Source: Branchinecta lynchi
Lineage: Eukaryota; Arthropoda; Branchiopoda; Anostraca; Branchinectidae
Reading direction: 5' to 3'
DNA: 64,000 bases
Assembly: GCA_023053575.1 (NCBI GenBank)
Contig: JAKZAP010000004.1
Span: forward strand, 25,349,252 to 25,413,251
The translations under genes and the position numbers were made by a program. Of the stretch, positions 1 through 9,824 are shown piece by piece. The notes under the pieces are model-generated. The model did not search any database and was not told the DNA's origin. It saw only the letters and a list, made by a program, of their open reading frames with translations. Position 1 is the first letter of the stretch. Each line of letters starts with the position of its first letter.

Positions 1-55
1 GCAGTAGTATCCAGTAGCATCCAGTTGTGCTAATAGTGGCATGCAGTAAAATGTT
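1..55 (+). repeat. Dispersed repeat, copy also at 5795-5880 on the other strand
   Basis: The motif with alternating cagtag, atccagtagc and gctaatagt matches the reverse complement of 5795-5880. Both are rich in CTA/TAG triplets. The copy at 1 is cut by the window edge. No coding capacity is seen. Confidence 0.6.
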
Positions 56-63
56 TCCCACAT

Positions 64-117
64 GTTCGTTTTTTCTAACTTGAACGGTTTTGAGCCTGAA
101 GAGGACTCTTGCCAACC
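64..117 (+). repeat. Truncated hammerhead element (subfamily 2)
   Basis: The sequence gttcg-ttttt-ctaacttgaacggttttgag followed by CTGAAGA and the first half of stem II matches the right arm of the hammerhead elements at 32.1 and 12.7 kb. It breaks off before the GAAA box, so it cannot fold into a ribozyme. Confidence 0.7.
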
Positions 118-340
118 ATTTTCCGTAAAAACAGTCAATTTCCGTAAAAACAGTCGATTTTCCGTAAAAACAGTCGGTTTTTCGAAAAATCAGTCAAGTT
201 ATCGTTAATACAGTAGTTTTTTAAAAATTGTCGTTTTTTAACGGTCGGTAGAAATGACCAGCCAGTCGTTAAATACCTGCCCCCCCCAAAAAAAACAAAC
301 AAAACATTTTGGCTAGTAACGCCTCTGGCAGTAGAATGCT
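115..340 (+). repeat. Degenerate 21 bp tandem repeat with a C run
   Basis: About five diverging copies of a unit close to ttttccgtaaaaacagtcrat, then a C run and the phrase gctagtaacgcct. A related copy lies at 58090-58340 with the same phrase and a C run, and a diverged AT-rich stretch with the same cagt/actg rhythm is at 31780-31900. It has no coding features. Confidence 0.65.
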
Positions 341-635
341 ATGCCTTGACATAAAGGCATGTAGGTGCAGCATTGGCCCTGTCAGTCCACACTTGGCAGT
401 GCTGATCTCCAAAACTCTGCCCTCAGCCATAAAGTGCAGTGAGCGGTTGGGGTGCAATCCAATCTGTGCTACCAGTTACACATTTCAAGCTGGGTGGACT
501 TTGGCTAGCCTAACATTGTCACGCAACTGACCTATGAACCAAACCAACGGTCAGTACTGAGTACCACCGAAACTGACCCTTCGCTGGGGACTTCGGCGCT
601 ATAACACATTCTCGCTGGTTTCATCTCAAATTAAC

Positions 636-937
636 AGGACTGACGGATAAATATTCTTTGAGCCCAAGCTGACTTTGAAACATTTATTCAAACAATGTTT
701 ACAACGGATCCGTCAGCTACGATTCTTCATCTGCGATATTTCGGACCTTCTTGGCAAGGGTCCTCGTCAGGCTGTCAATCCTCAACAAACCTACAGGTTT
801 GTTTTCTTCCCGGAAGTTTAACCAGAGGATTGACAGCCTGACAGGGACCCTTGCCAAGAAGGGCCGAAATATCGCAGATGAAGAATCGTAGCTGACGTAT
901 CCGTTATAAATATTGTTTGAAATAAAGGACTGACGGA
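636..937. mobile_element. Foldback hammerhead element 1 (subfamily 1) with 12 bp target duplication
   Basis: Two inverted copies of the same unit (648-780 and 781-925) form a long palindrome. The identical 12-mer AGGACTGACGGA stands on both sides (636-647 and 926-937), so the pair inserted as one piece. Each arm carries a hammerhead motif: the minus-strand one (721-780) has a complete CTGACGA...GAAA core; the plus-strand one (828-887) has CTGACAG in place of CTGACGA and should be inactive. Confidence 0.88.
721..780 (-). ncRNA. Hammerhead ribozyme motif, core intact
   Basis: Read on the minus strand: GATT-ga-CAGC, CTGACGA, stem II GGACC...GGTCC, GAAA, then TATC and GCAG...AATC. Stem III is the two-pair palindrome A-U/U-A with no loop, cleavage would follow the C of TATC, and the outer stem I pairs GATT with AATC. 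One A-A mismatch lies in inner stem I. This is the minimal type I layout known from Penelope-like retroelements. Confidence 0.75.
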
Positions 938-939
938 AT

Positions 940-1840
940 CAACAGGCGTCTGTTAGCAGGGAATGACCCCTGTAGATACATACTACTAAGGGGTTACCCT
1001 TTGTAGTAGTTTTAGGAGAATATATTTGCGTCGAAATGCGAACTTTAAGCTAATTCAATAACTTAACTGAATAATGAAAGCAGGAAATAGAGGCTCAGTT
1101 CTTCATATTCCGGTACGCTGATCGATCTTCATTTTAGGCAATCAATCACAACAGTGCTCCCACCTAAAAACAGGGCCGTTTGCTTCCGTTCAACAAAACT
1201 ATACCATCTCCTCTTCACGAAGACTGTGGACTCACTGCGTTAACGACCTTCCTCGATTCGAAGTTATAGATACTTAGGAATCCAAGAAATTTTACCAGCT
1301 GAATCCCGAGATCCCCTTCCTCATTACCATAGTTAGATCGTAAACTTGTTTTCAACAGACGCCTTAATTTGTACGTTGGAGCGTTCGACGGGTTCTTCCA
1401 AACAGGAGTGCCTCGGGGAGTCCCCCCCCCCCCCATTAGAGTATTTCACAGGCGGAATTCAAAATAACGGGCACCCGGAACCATAATCAAGAGTAAAGAA
1501 ACACTGTTTCGACAGTGTTTTTCAAATCCCAAGTTTGTTTTATCGAAGTCTTGGTTTGATGGAACTTCCGGAGGGGGGAGTTGCCCCGCAACGCAATTGA
1601 ACGCTGGAAGCTCTGAAATATCCACCAGAAAAGTTATAAAAAAGGAAGTGAACTAACTAATCACTGAAGTTTTTCGTAGTGCAGACATGGTGTATCACTG
1701 CCATCGACTAGGACGTGGTTGGGGGGAAAACATCCTAAGCTTCCTATGCTTTAATCCCGACCTCTTTAGGTACCCATTTAAACCTTTTCCGTCTGCGACT
1801 AGTTTTACAGAACTGCCAAACTGATACCAATCAACTGTCG
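940..1840. other. Intron, no recognised feature
   Basis: I see no exon, RNA gene or well-defined repeat here. A run of 13 C lies near 1423 and a G-rich stretch near 1570. The short open frames have no domain or codon signal. Confidence 0.5.
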
Positions 1841-1841
1841 A

Positions 1842-1922
1842 GCGTCTCGGCGAGGATTCGAACCCATGTCCCACACCTGTCATAGACCAATGTCGAACAG
1901 CTTAACCACACGGCAATCGAGG
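1842..1922 (-). ncRNA. Degenerate tRNA-related sequence, probably the head of a SINE
   Basis: On the minus strand a good B box (GGTTCGAATCC, bases 1854-1864) follows an A box-like TGTGGTTAAGCTG (1898-1910) at the spacing seen in tRNA genes. The acceptor, anticodon and T stems do not pair well, so this is not a working tRNA gene. A tRNA-derived SINE reading towards 1700 is the simplest explanation. Confidence 0.5.
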
Positions 1923-2066
1923 GCTCCAAAGAACTTCAGCTTCAACAGGACTATCATAGATTACTTTAGTTCTGCTCTCACAAATTGGACGCTCAGTTGA
2001 TAACAAGGAGACAGCTGTGAAATCAAACGAATTTTAGTTGGTATATATATCTGTATTTAAAAGGTA

Positions 2067-2779
2067 TTAAAGGACACCTGAACAGTGAAACCATACTTGA
2101 ACACACCATGGAGAATGCCTTTACAGACATAGCCACAGAGCGCATTCTTCTCCTCAGCGTGAGGTTTTCAAAATAGGGATGTTCGTTTCTGGAGGTTTGC
2201 ACATGCAGAGCGTGTTCCACCCTTCTACAAATAGTAACTATTTAGTTACTATTTCCGTTCAAACCTCACCAAGTTACTACGCTGACCGTTCCAACCTTCT
2301 TGAAATAGTAACTAATAGTAACTATTTGCTTACCACGCTCGGGAGCATAGTAACTACGGATTCTGCTGGAAAATAGAAAAATCGTTCCAGCCTTGACGGC
2401 AAAAAAGACAAAACTCGTGACGTCATGCGTAGTAACTACGGTAAGTACGATGGAAAACCCTTTCAGACGGCAGACTCCAAGACAAAAAGCGCAATTCATT
2501 CAAATCTTGTACAGCGCTGGCCGGATCGTATTGGAATTTCTTCTAGATATACGTTTGGGCTTAACTGGTTAAAAATCATTCCAGAAGAAGGGTTGATTGG
2601 AGACATTTGTTCATTTCTAAAATTGTTCGGTACTGAAATCAGGACAAATGCAAATTGGAGCAAAAATCATAGCTTGGAAACACTATTTCGTATTTGGATT
2701 GGGTTTTCAGCAGGCAATGTTAACAGAAACCATACAGATATGGATGATACTTGGTACTCTTCATTCACGTGTCCTTTAA
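2067..2779. mobile_element. 705 bp DNA element with TTAA target duplication
   Basis: The ends are AGGACAC at 2071 and GTGTCCT at 2775, an inverted repeat of about 12 bp, each bordered by TTAA (2067-2070 and 2776-2779). The uninterrupted paralogue at 3819-3822 has a single TTAA at the same place, which defines the insertion exactly. TTAA targets are typical of piggyBac and Kolobok elements; there is no transposase here. A GAGCGTG-type MITE (2208-2465) sits inside. Confidence 0.85.
2208..2465 (+). mobile_element. GAGCGTG MITE copy, degenerate right end
   Basis: It begins gagcgtgttccaccct and shares the whole body, including tgacgtca at 2418-2425, with the complete copy at 25609-25895. The right terminal repeat has decayed. 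It is nested in the TTAA element. Confidence 0.78.
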
Positions 2780-2835
2780 GTCATATAAAGAACAATCTCA
2801 AATCACAAACAACCTCACTTTATCTTTCATTCTTA

Positions 2836-3530
2836 AAGGAGTTGCATCATAAGCACTCTAGCCCCCCCCCCCCCCCCCCCCAAGACCCAGATAAGCCACG
2901 ACTCGATCCCACCACTGGGTCATCTAGTGGCACGGGTGGGAAGCGCCTGAACATGGGAAGGCTGGGATCTTAGTTTGACTATGGATCTAACATAATGTTT
3001 GTATAGTATCAGGTATAACGAAAATGTGCACAAAAATCAAACTAATTATTTGCATTTTCGATTTCTTTAAGCATTTTATTTTCTGTTTATTTTTTAATTC
3101 CCGTAAGTCCAAAGAATTAAGGATGTAAAGTAAACTAGATAAACAAACGCCGTAAATTATACTAAATTCGTTATAAGTGATTTCTTGAAGATTCTGAAAT
3201 TAAGCTAAATAATATACAGCTTCCGAGTCCAAAAATGTCAAACTGGCCGATGATTTCTTCTTCCGACATATCAAAACGTCCACATGGTGATATACTTAGT
3301 TGTTTTAATCCTCTTACACGCCACTCGATCTTCTCGAAGGTTTTAGTAATATTTTGACCACCGCCCGGAGATCAATGAATAGTTAATTAGCAATGGTGGA
3401 CTTGCTTTCAGGAGCGAATTGTGTTCAAGTAATTTAACGTTGACTACCGTGAGGATTTTTGTGAAAACAAAGGTAACAGTGTGTACGTAAAAATCAGACC
3501 CATCGAAAAATTATGGTGTCTCCCACCTTC
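2836..3530. other. Intron, no recognised feature apart from an 18-20 base C run
   Basis: A C run lies at 2861-2881. The rest is AT-rich with no coding or repeat signal that I recognise. Confidence 0.5.
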
Positions 3531-3539
3531 TCGGCCCAC

Positions 3540-3692
3540 ATGAATCAAAGACTTTAAAGTTAACTGCAGTTTCTGTTACTGGGATTAATCTTATCTCTAC
3601 TGAGATAAGATTAATCCGAATTATAAATAAGATTATATTTTTAGAGACAAGATTAATCCCAGTAGTAAATATTGCCAGATTTTTGTTTACAG
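3540..3692. mobile_element. Palindromic MITE (TTAACTGCAG type)
   Basis: It shares taaagttaactgcag and gggattaatcttatctc with copies at 6525-6692 and 30406-30573. The two halves are inverted copies of one another. Confidence 0.7.
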
Positions 3693-3696
3693 TGTT

Positions 3697-4165
3697 CTGT
3701 CATAGATTCCTTTAGTCCTGCTCTCACAAAGTACACGCTCAGTTCATAACAAGGTGACAGCTCTGACATTAAACGAATTTTAGTTGGTATATATATATAC
3801 CTCTGTATTTAACAGATATTAAGCCATATACTGAACAATCTCAAATCACAAACAACCTCACTTTATCTCTCATTCTTAACTTAATATCACCTACAGCCTT
3901 TCTACTAAACTAATTACGTTTTCTATCATATTACCAAAACACACTATAGACCTAGGAGCCGTAGACTGACGGATACCTAGAAGTAGCTCATCCCCATTCT
4001 GAAAAAGAGTACCCCTTAAATTAGACAGCTTCTCACACCTCAAGAGAACATGGCCCAGCCCCTCATCACTCGGATTACAAAAAGGACAAGGATACTTCGC
4101 TCCCGGACGACCACTTTTCCTTTTCCAAAAACTTTTACCAAGTATAGGCCTATTCTGCATTATCG
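3697..4165 (-). pseudogene. Non-LTR retrotransposon C-terminal fragment and 3' region
   Basis: Minus-strand bases 4160-3891 encode 89 residues with CPFCNPSDEGLGHVLLRC, the cysteine-histidine cluster typical of the C-terminus of non-LTR reverse transcriptases. The following 3' region is repeated at 1945-2835. No reverse-transcriptase core is present, so this is a 5'-truncated copy. Confidence 0.72.
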
Positions 4166-4263
4166 AGAAGCGAGTATTTTGTTGAGGTCTGTTTCCACGA
4201 ACCAGAGTGCTGGTACGAACTAATTCGTCAGCAGCTATGCCCAGGGAGAGCTACGTAACTTCC

Positions 4264-4598
4264 GTCATATATTTGGATGCCTTAAATTTGGCTGTGCTTT
4301 CAACAAATAACCCCCGGTTTTGGCTGTTTTAAGCCTTTTCCGAGACCCGCTGACTTGTAGCGAAAACAGGGAAACAATTTGCATAACCAGTTTTTCTGAT
4401 GGAAAAACTTCTCGCTGACAACCGTCGACAGCGGTAGCAAAACACGGCAAGTGAGAAAATCAGCGTGGTTTTGTTAGAGGGGTTAGAATGTACCGTACGA
4501 AATTGGGGTTTCCGGGTTTAGAAATATATGGAGTGATTATTGACGTAGGTTGCATTAGTATTATAGGTAAGACAGGTTCTTTAAGTGTTAGGACATCC
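4264..4598 (+). mobile_element. TTAA-family repeat (GGCTGTTTTAAGCC type), 5' decayed
   Basis: It matches 19379-19754 along ttggctgttttaagcc, gacttgtagc and the 3' end ataggtaagacaggttctTTAA. Other copies lie at 8130-8480, 8826-8880, 46800-46990 (minus) and 63440-63712 (minus). No coding capacity. Confidence 0.7.
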
Positions 4599-4969
4599 GT
4601 TTCGCAATACAGATGCAGCCTCGTCCTAATTACGCAATTCCCGAAACAAATGAGTGCTATCCCTGTAGCCTACACATATTTTCTACATTCCCACGTCTCT
4701 GCAACATTCGATACACTATCTTAGTCGGTCGTGCACGAGATGGCACACAAGCAATGAAGTAAGTAATGCTTACGAACCACTATAGCAGATTTCACTCCGT
4801 GTCTTCTCCCGTCCAACTCATGCTTTGCCCTCTGCCGGGAGTATTCATAGTTTATCTGTGTAATATTAGTGAAAAGAATAAAGGAACCTGAACCTGCACG
4901 GCGTTGTGACTGAAAGACGGAAAATTATAAATACTGGTTCCTTATAAGAGTACGCATTTAAATCTTATA

Positions 4970-5346
4970 ACGAAAGCCTTCAAATCCTCGATATCGAAAA
5001 ACTGTCTGAAAGAAGACATAATCTTCTCATGCGTTTTGGCCACCAAATTTTGAATTCTCAACACCGCAGGACCCTCCTTCCGGACTTCGTTACACCCTCT
5101 CATGGACCGAATACGCGAAGCAAGGACGACCCAAAACCCAAGATTGTTCCCCCACCTACGAAATCTTCCGAAAGATACCTAAATTCATTCGTTCCGTATT
5201 TTAACTGTTCATGATCTATATTCGTTTCTTATTTATTGTTTGTTAGTTTGCGTCTTACTTGTATTGTAGTGAGTGTTTATTTTTCCGGCACATGTTAGCC
5301 TAGTGCTATTAGGGTACTAAATAAAATTGATTGATTGATTGATTGA
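4970..5346 (+). pseudogene. CR1-like retrotransposon 3' end with (ATTG)n tail
   Basis: An open frame ending at 5212 reads EKLSERRHNLLMRFGHQIL, later RRTLLPDF and SERYLNSFVPYFN, the usual C-terminal end of CR1/L2-type reverse transcriptases (an LxxRR segment, a Pro-rich stretch, then RY..S-PY). About 120 bp of 3' UTR follows and ends in aaataaa plus four to five ATTG units. The element is strongly 5' truncated. Confidence 0.75.
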
Positions 5347-5794
5347 ACACTGTCTTCATTGCGAAGCATAGGGCTTTGGCAAAAACGGTTTAGGACATTG
5401 TTTTGTTCCCAAATTTCCAGGTTCCGTGGAGGGAAATTTGAACAGTAGGCTCTTCAGTGAACCTTTAACAGTTGTTAATGTTTTTGTTCGTCACTAACCA
5501 TTTTGCGTATTTTCTGGAAATTAGTTACGTAAAGACCTTTATGTTGACTTACCTTTGCTAGATATCTTTGCTATTTTCGTAAAAAAACATTATTATTAGT
5601 CTGCTATTATTATTAAATGTTCCTGGGTTGCCAATGTCGACCCCAAGCTTCCTTTTTCGGCTCGATTCGAAAAATTTGATTTGACGACCCGATGAAAAAT
5701 CTGTTTCAGAATAGTAGTATGACGTTCTACTAAAAAGTAGTATGGAGTACGGTACTAACTGATGCTACTACATGCTTCTACTTCAAGGCTACCG
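5347..5794. other. Intron, no recognised feature
   Basis: I found nothing recognisable here. From about 5700 the sequence becomes rich in TACT/AGTA triplets that lead into the repeat at 5795. Confidence 0.5.
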
Positions 5795-5880
5795 TGTTAC
5801 TGCATTCTACTACATGCTACTATTAGCAAGACTGGATGCTTCCAGAGCAAGACAGGATGCTACTGGATACTATTACTTAA
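5795..5880 (-). repeat. Dispersed repeat, partner of bases 1-55
   Basis: The reverse complement matches the start of the window, including atccagtagcatcc and gctaatagt. Confidence 0.6.
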
Positions 5881-5947
5881 GATTGGCCCAGTCTGAGGCA
5901 CATTAAATGATAGCACTCTTTATTATTACATATCACTAGCATACCCG

Positions 5948-6137
5948 TATCCAGGAATTTATTTCGGGGGGGAGGGTGCCTTTCAGGGGTGTTTTTGCCT
6001 CCTGGTCGGACAAAAAAGTAAAAAAAAAAAACACATAGATCAGAGGGAAAAGCCTATAACAATCGTTCTTTTTATATGTTTCGGGGGTGGGGGGGTCAAT
6101 CCCCTACCCCCCCCCCCCCCCCCCTGGATACGGCCTG
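5948..6137. mobile_element. MITE with poly-G/poly-C terminal arms, copy 1
   Basis: It starts ccgtatccagg with a G run soon after and ends with a run of about 20 C followed by ctggatacgg. The ends are therefore inverted repeats that include the homopolymers. The body (ctggtcggacaaaaaagtaa, cacatagatcagaggg) recurs at 53290-53452. Confidence 0.75.
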
Positions 6138-6259
6138 GATAACTAGATGCAACTTTTTCGTACAACTATTATACAACTACGCAGGCTACACATTTTTCAT
6201 CGGGGATTAACGCAGTATCCCCACCCTAAAATACCTTTGGAAGCCGGACGATAAATTAC

Positions 6260-6453
6260 CTTGCGAGTGGAAGCTGCCTGGATTGCAGTCTAGGAACCTC
6301 TTTGAGAAATGGACCAAGACTCTGTCCCGCTCGGCACTTTCACCGGTAAGTTGAAAAGCTTGTAAGAATTTCCGGAGAGCTCCGTCCAAAGCTTCGCCTT
6401 CGAAGGAAAAGTGTTTGAGGTATTCTTCGGCGACAGCTCGACTGAATTCGTTA
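6260..6453 (-). CDS. EFA6: EFA6 exon: Sec7 core with catalytic glutamate
   Basis: A 194 bp exon after gattaattttcag, ending at CGCAAG|gtaatt. The leading T completes Asn with the previous exon. The protein reads [15 protein letters not shown], then [12 protein letters not shown], then [20 protein letters not shown] and LDCNP, which is the heart of a Sec7 domain. The Glu of TGES (residue 485 of the visible protein, bases 6339-6341) sits where Sec7 domains carry the glutamic finger that expels GDP from ARF. CNP is the usual end of the following helix. All key residues here are intact, so the gene looks functional. One base is left for the next exon, which should encode the HTLTCALMLLNTDLHG-type motif. 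I could not find that exon between 1 and 6259. Confidence 0.96.
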
Positions 6454-6524
6454 CTGAAAATTAATCAAGCGTTAGAAAAACAAAGAGCAAGATAGAAAAT
6501 GACTTCACATCAGATCAAACAAAA

Positions 6525-6692
6525 CCGTAAAAACAAATTTTGCAGTATTTGCTACTGGGATTAATCTCATCTCTTCTGAAATAAGATAATCTCTCATTCG
6601 GATTAATATTATCCCACTAGAGATAAGATTAATTCCAGTAGCAAATACTGCAGTTAACTTTAATCCTTACTCGGATAAACTTTTTACAGTGT
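6525..6692. mobile_element. Palindromic MITE close to the Sec7 exon
   Basis: It begins near accgtaaaaa and ends actttttacagtg, with inverted copies of gcagtatttgctactggg. It lies in the intron about 70 bases upstream of the acceptor of the exon at 6453-6260. Confidence 0.75.
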
Positions 6693-6727
6693 AGCACAAA
6701 GTTTAGCTGAAAAGCCGAATTATTTTC

Positions 6728-7799
6728 GGGATCCCAAAACGTAAGTGGAGGGATACCTATGACATCGTAAAAGTTGTCCGTCTGTCAGTCCGTCCTTCTG
6801 TTGGCACGATAACTCTCGAAGGGAATGAGATATTTTGATGAAACTTGGTGTGACGACTCTTTGGGTCAATGGTAAGGTCAAGTTCGTAGATGGACTCTGT
6901 AGCCCTAGATTTAGGGGTGGGGGTTCAAATTAAGGGGCAAACAAAATACTTTTAAACAGCTAATGTGATAGTCGATTATGGGGTAAGAAGACATGCTGAA
7001 CACGAACATGCAAAATATGGTTCTCGTCCGACAAGTAGTTCGCCCGGAATACGGCAAACACCGGAATTTGTTGAAAGTAAAAGTTTCATTTGAAGTTGAT
7101 TAAATGTCCGATTTAGGGGTAAGAAGACATGCTGAACACGATGGTGAAAACTATTTTCTCGCCGGACGAGTAGTTTGTCCGGAATCCGGAAAAAAACGGA
7201 AAACTGGTTAAAAGTAAAAGTTTGATTTGAAGTAGATTAAATGTTCGATATAGGGGTATGCAGACATGCTGAACACTTATGTGAAAAGCATTTTCTACTC
7301 GGACAACTAATTCGCCCGGAATCCGGCCAAAGCCTGAAAATTTGTTAAGAGTAATAAGTTTTATCTGAAGTTGATTAGATGACAGATTTAGGGATAAGAA
7401 GAGACGCTGAGTCTGTATATGACAATCATTTTTGAACCGGACATACAATTTGTCCGGAATTCGGTTGTAACCGTTATTTTTTTAGAAGCTAAAGTTTTAT
7501 TTGAAATTGATTAGATGTTTTGATTAGGAGATATCGTAAGATGAATTCGATTCTGAATTTTCTTTTTTTGCTAGACAAGTAGTTCGCTCGGAATTCGGCC
7601 GAAACCGGAAATTTGGCAGAAGTAAAGCAGGAAGTTTCGGTCAGTATCGTCAAAATAGATATGGCTTATAGAGGTATATCTGAACTTGGATTTTCTCTAA
7701 TGATTAGCCTGGTTAAGACTGGATCTAGCGAAGACAAGACCCAGTTGTCTGGATCAAATATTGAATTTTTGGGATCCCATCGAAACCTTTGGTCTTGTT
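6728..7799 (-). mobile_element. GGGATCCC-bounded element, copy 1
   Basis: On the minus strand it starts acaagaccaaagg, passes a subterminal ggtcttgt that is inverted to the start, runs through four to five units of about 137 bp (aagacatgctgaacac...ccggacaagtagttcg), then a gacgga-rich stretch, and ends cacttacgttttgggatccc. No protein is encoded. The same layout recurs at 17231, 20156, 38306 and, truncated, at 35636. Confidence 0.85.
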
Positions 7800-7805
7800 A
7801 TATCT

Positions 7806-8129
7806 TGAATACACTGGATTATTTTGACTCTTCTAAAGGGCTGGCATATGTGCTGGTTGCATTGCAAGACAAAACTCATCCAGCCGCGACGAATTTGAAT
7901 GTCAGCAAAAGCGTGGATTCGAATAGCCAATCAAGGCAAGGGTGAAGGGCATCTGAGTACTGAATGTAAAATATTTTGACCATAGAGGTACGACAAGTCC
8001 GTAAGAATAAGTTCATTTGATATAATTGATTATTTGGAAACAGCGAAGTCACAAATTAACGCATCTTCATCGGGCCTTCAAGCCTATTTAAGTAAACAGA
8101 TGATGCATAACTGCTAGACTGTCATGTCA
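7806..8129. other. Intron, no recognised feature
   Basis: No exon, repeat family or RNA gene recognised. Confidence 0.5.
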
Positions 8130-8890
8130 CAGCCCTTTCGGTTAAATTCTATAGCGCACCTCCCACTATTTACTCTTTGTGTTCCAACATTCCCAACTAT
8201 CTGAACCCTGTAAAACTGTGCTCTGCTTTTTAAAAAATTTCGACGGCTTTGGCTGTTTTAAGCCCTTTCCCAGACCCACTGACTTATAGCAAAAACTTGG
8301 CAAAATTCAGATAACCGGTTTTACGCATCGACGGCATGATACGCGGACACTCGTCGGGAGCATAATGAGCATGGAAAATAGTGAACTGTGCCAAATGCAA
8401 AGATTATTTAGGTGTCGTTAGCAGTTTCAGAATGTAAGGAACGAAATTTAGGTCTCCGGCTTCGGGTAGGTTTGTTGGTGAAGGAGTCCCTTCTCTCCCT
8501 GAAATCCGTCGTTCCTCCATTCTTTCTCTTCAGTCTCGAATTCTGGCGTCGACCAATCCTCTGCTGGTGATTCTGTGTGGTCCGCAAATGCGCCTGTCTC
8601 TGCCTCTGTGGCAAGCATGGGGGAAAGAAATTTACTGTGGGTTTGACCCATCCTGATTCGAGTGGATTGACCGATCCTGATTGAGTACTTTGTTTGTTGG
8701 AGGCTTCGTGCCTTCAGCATATTTGTTTTTTTTTAGTTTTCTTAGTGTATATAAATGAGTTGTTATGTAGCAGCTTCAGTTGGCTACATTTTGAAATAAA
8801 TAAAAATAATAATAATAAAAAGATGAATGTAGTTAGGAAAGTAAGTTGCATTGGCATTATAGGTACGATGGGTCTTTTAAGCAGAACTGA
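8130..8890 (+). mobile_element. TTAA-family repeat, interrupted copy
   Basis: Bases 8130-8460 match the first part of the element at 19379-19754, and 8826-8880 match its end (ttgcattggcattataggtacgatgggtc then TTTAA). About 365 bases between are an insertion that ends in aaataaa and (ATA)n at 8795-8820, like a short retroposed 3' end. Confidence 0.65.
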
Positions 8891-8899
8891 AAGCTTTGA

Positions 8900-9820
8900 C
8901 AATCCTTTACATAATTTCTCACTACATTCTTTGTCGTTTGTTCTCCTTCCATCACAATTGGCAGATCATTTAATTTACTCCCATTTAAATTCACGATTTT
9001 TATTTGTTTTAGTCGCGGTCAGGCAAGTTATCCTCCGTCCGGGTTTGGAGTCAGCAAAGCCAAACAGAAAAACCTGAAGTATCCGAGACTCAAATAATTA
9101 GTGTTCATCTTCCAGAAATGATCTGGAATGTTCAGAAATTATCTGGAATACGGGACCCTAACCCCCCCCCCCCCCCCCCCCACACACACTAATGTTCTCT
9201 TCGTTAACTGGCCAGCGTTATAACACTGAGTGGTCCGAGAACAGGCAGATACACGCTGAAGGCAAGAAATTATCTGTCGTTTGTCCAGATATTGAAGTAC
9301 CTATTGAGACGTCTTTCAAGTGACGTCAGCCGTAGGACTTATGATATCCGTAGGACTCATTCTACCACGAAGACCTCAAAAGACACAAATCCGATTCTTA
9401 GCTTTTCCCCTTGTACTTTCTTCTCACTGATCCCTATTTCTTTAAATTTTTACTAACACCAAAAAAAATTATTATTCTTTCTAACGCTACAGACACAAAA
9501 TCAAAACGGCTGTCTGGAGAAAAATAGCTTTCGGCATTGGTCGATAGGCTTCTAAGGACAGCTGACCGCATCGGCAATACAGTCGACTGAAACCCGGAAA
9601 CAACCAGAGTACGGAATTGAATACCGAAACTGGGAATTCTTCGACTTAATAAAGTTTAGGTCTTCTCTTAGATCTTTCCTGTTGTATATTTTGATGTCTT
9701 CTTCTTTCCGTCATATTTATTCCGTCTGTGTGCCTTGTGTCGATTTTGACAGTTAAAACGTAAAATCTTAATCATCAAGATCACCAGATGTGGTCCGCTG
9801 AAAACATTGGCTGTGTTTTT
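8900..9820. other. Intron, no recognised feature
   Basis: A C run of about 18 at 9163 is followed by CACACA. I recognise nothing else. Confidence 0.5.
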
Positions 9821-9824
9821 ATGG

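Larger units (their letters stand above)
1945..2835. repeat. Retroelement 3' region copy, interrupted by a TTAA element
   Basis: Bases 1945-2066 and 2780-2835 together match 3697-3880 almost collinearly (catagatt, gctctcacaaa, gttggtatatatat, caatctcaaatcacaaac). The second copy lies just downstream of a minus-strand reverse-transcriptase C-terminal fragment, so this repeat is probably its 3' untranslated region. The first copy is split by the element at 2071-2775. Confidence 0.7.

Noticed and set aside
828..887. Second active hammerhead in foldback element 1
   Set aside because: The CTGANGA box has changed to CTGACAG; the conserved core is broken.
1842..1922. Functional tRNA gene
   Set aside because: A and B boxes are good, but the acceptor and T stems do not pair, so only a relic or SINE head is claimed.
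2425..2973. Plus-strand open frame of 182 codons
   Set aside because: It starts inside a MITE, crosses the end of the TTAA element, continues into a retroelement 3' region and a C run, and shows no domain. It is a chance frame across repeats.
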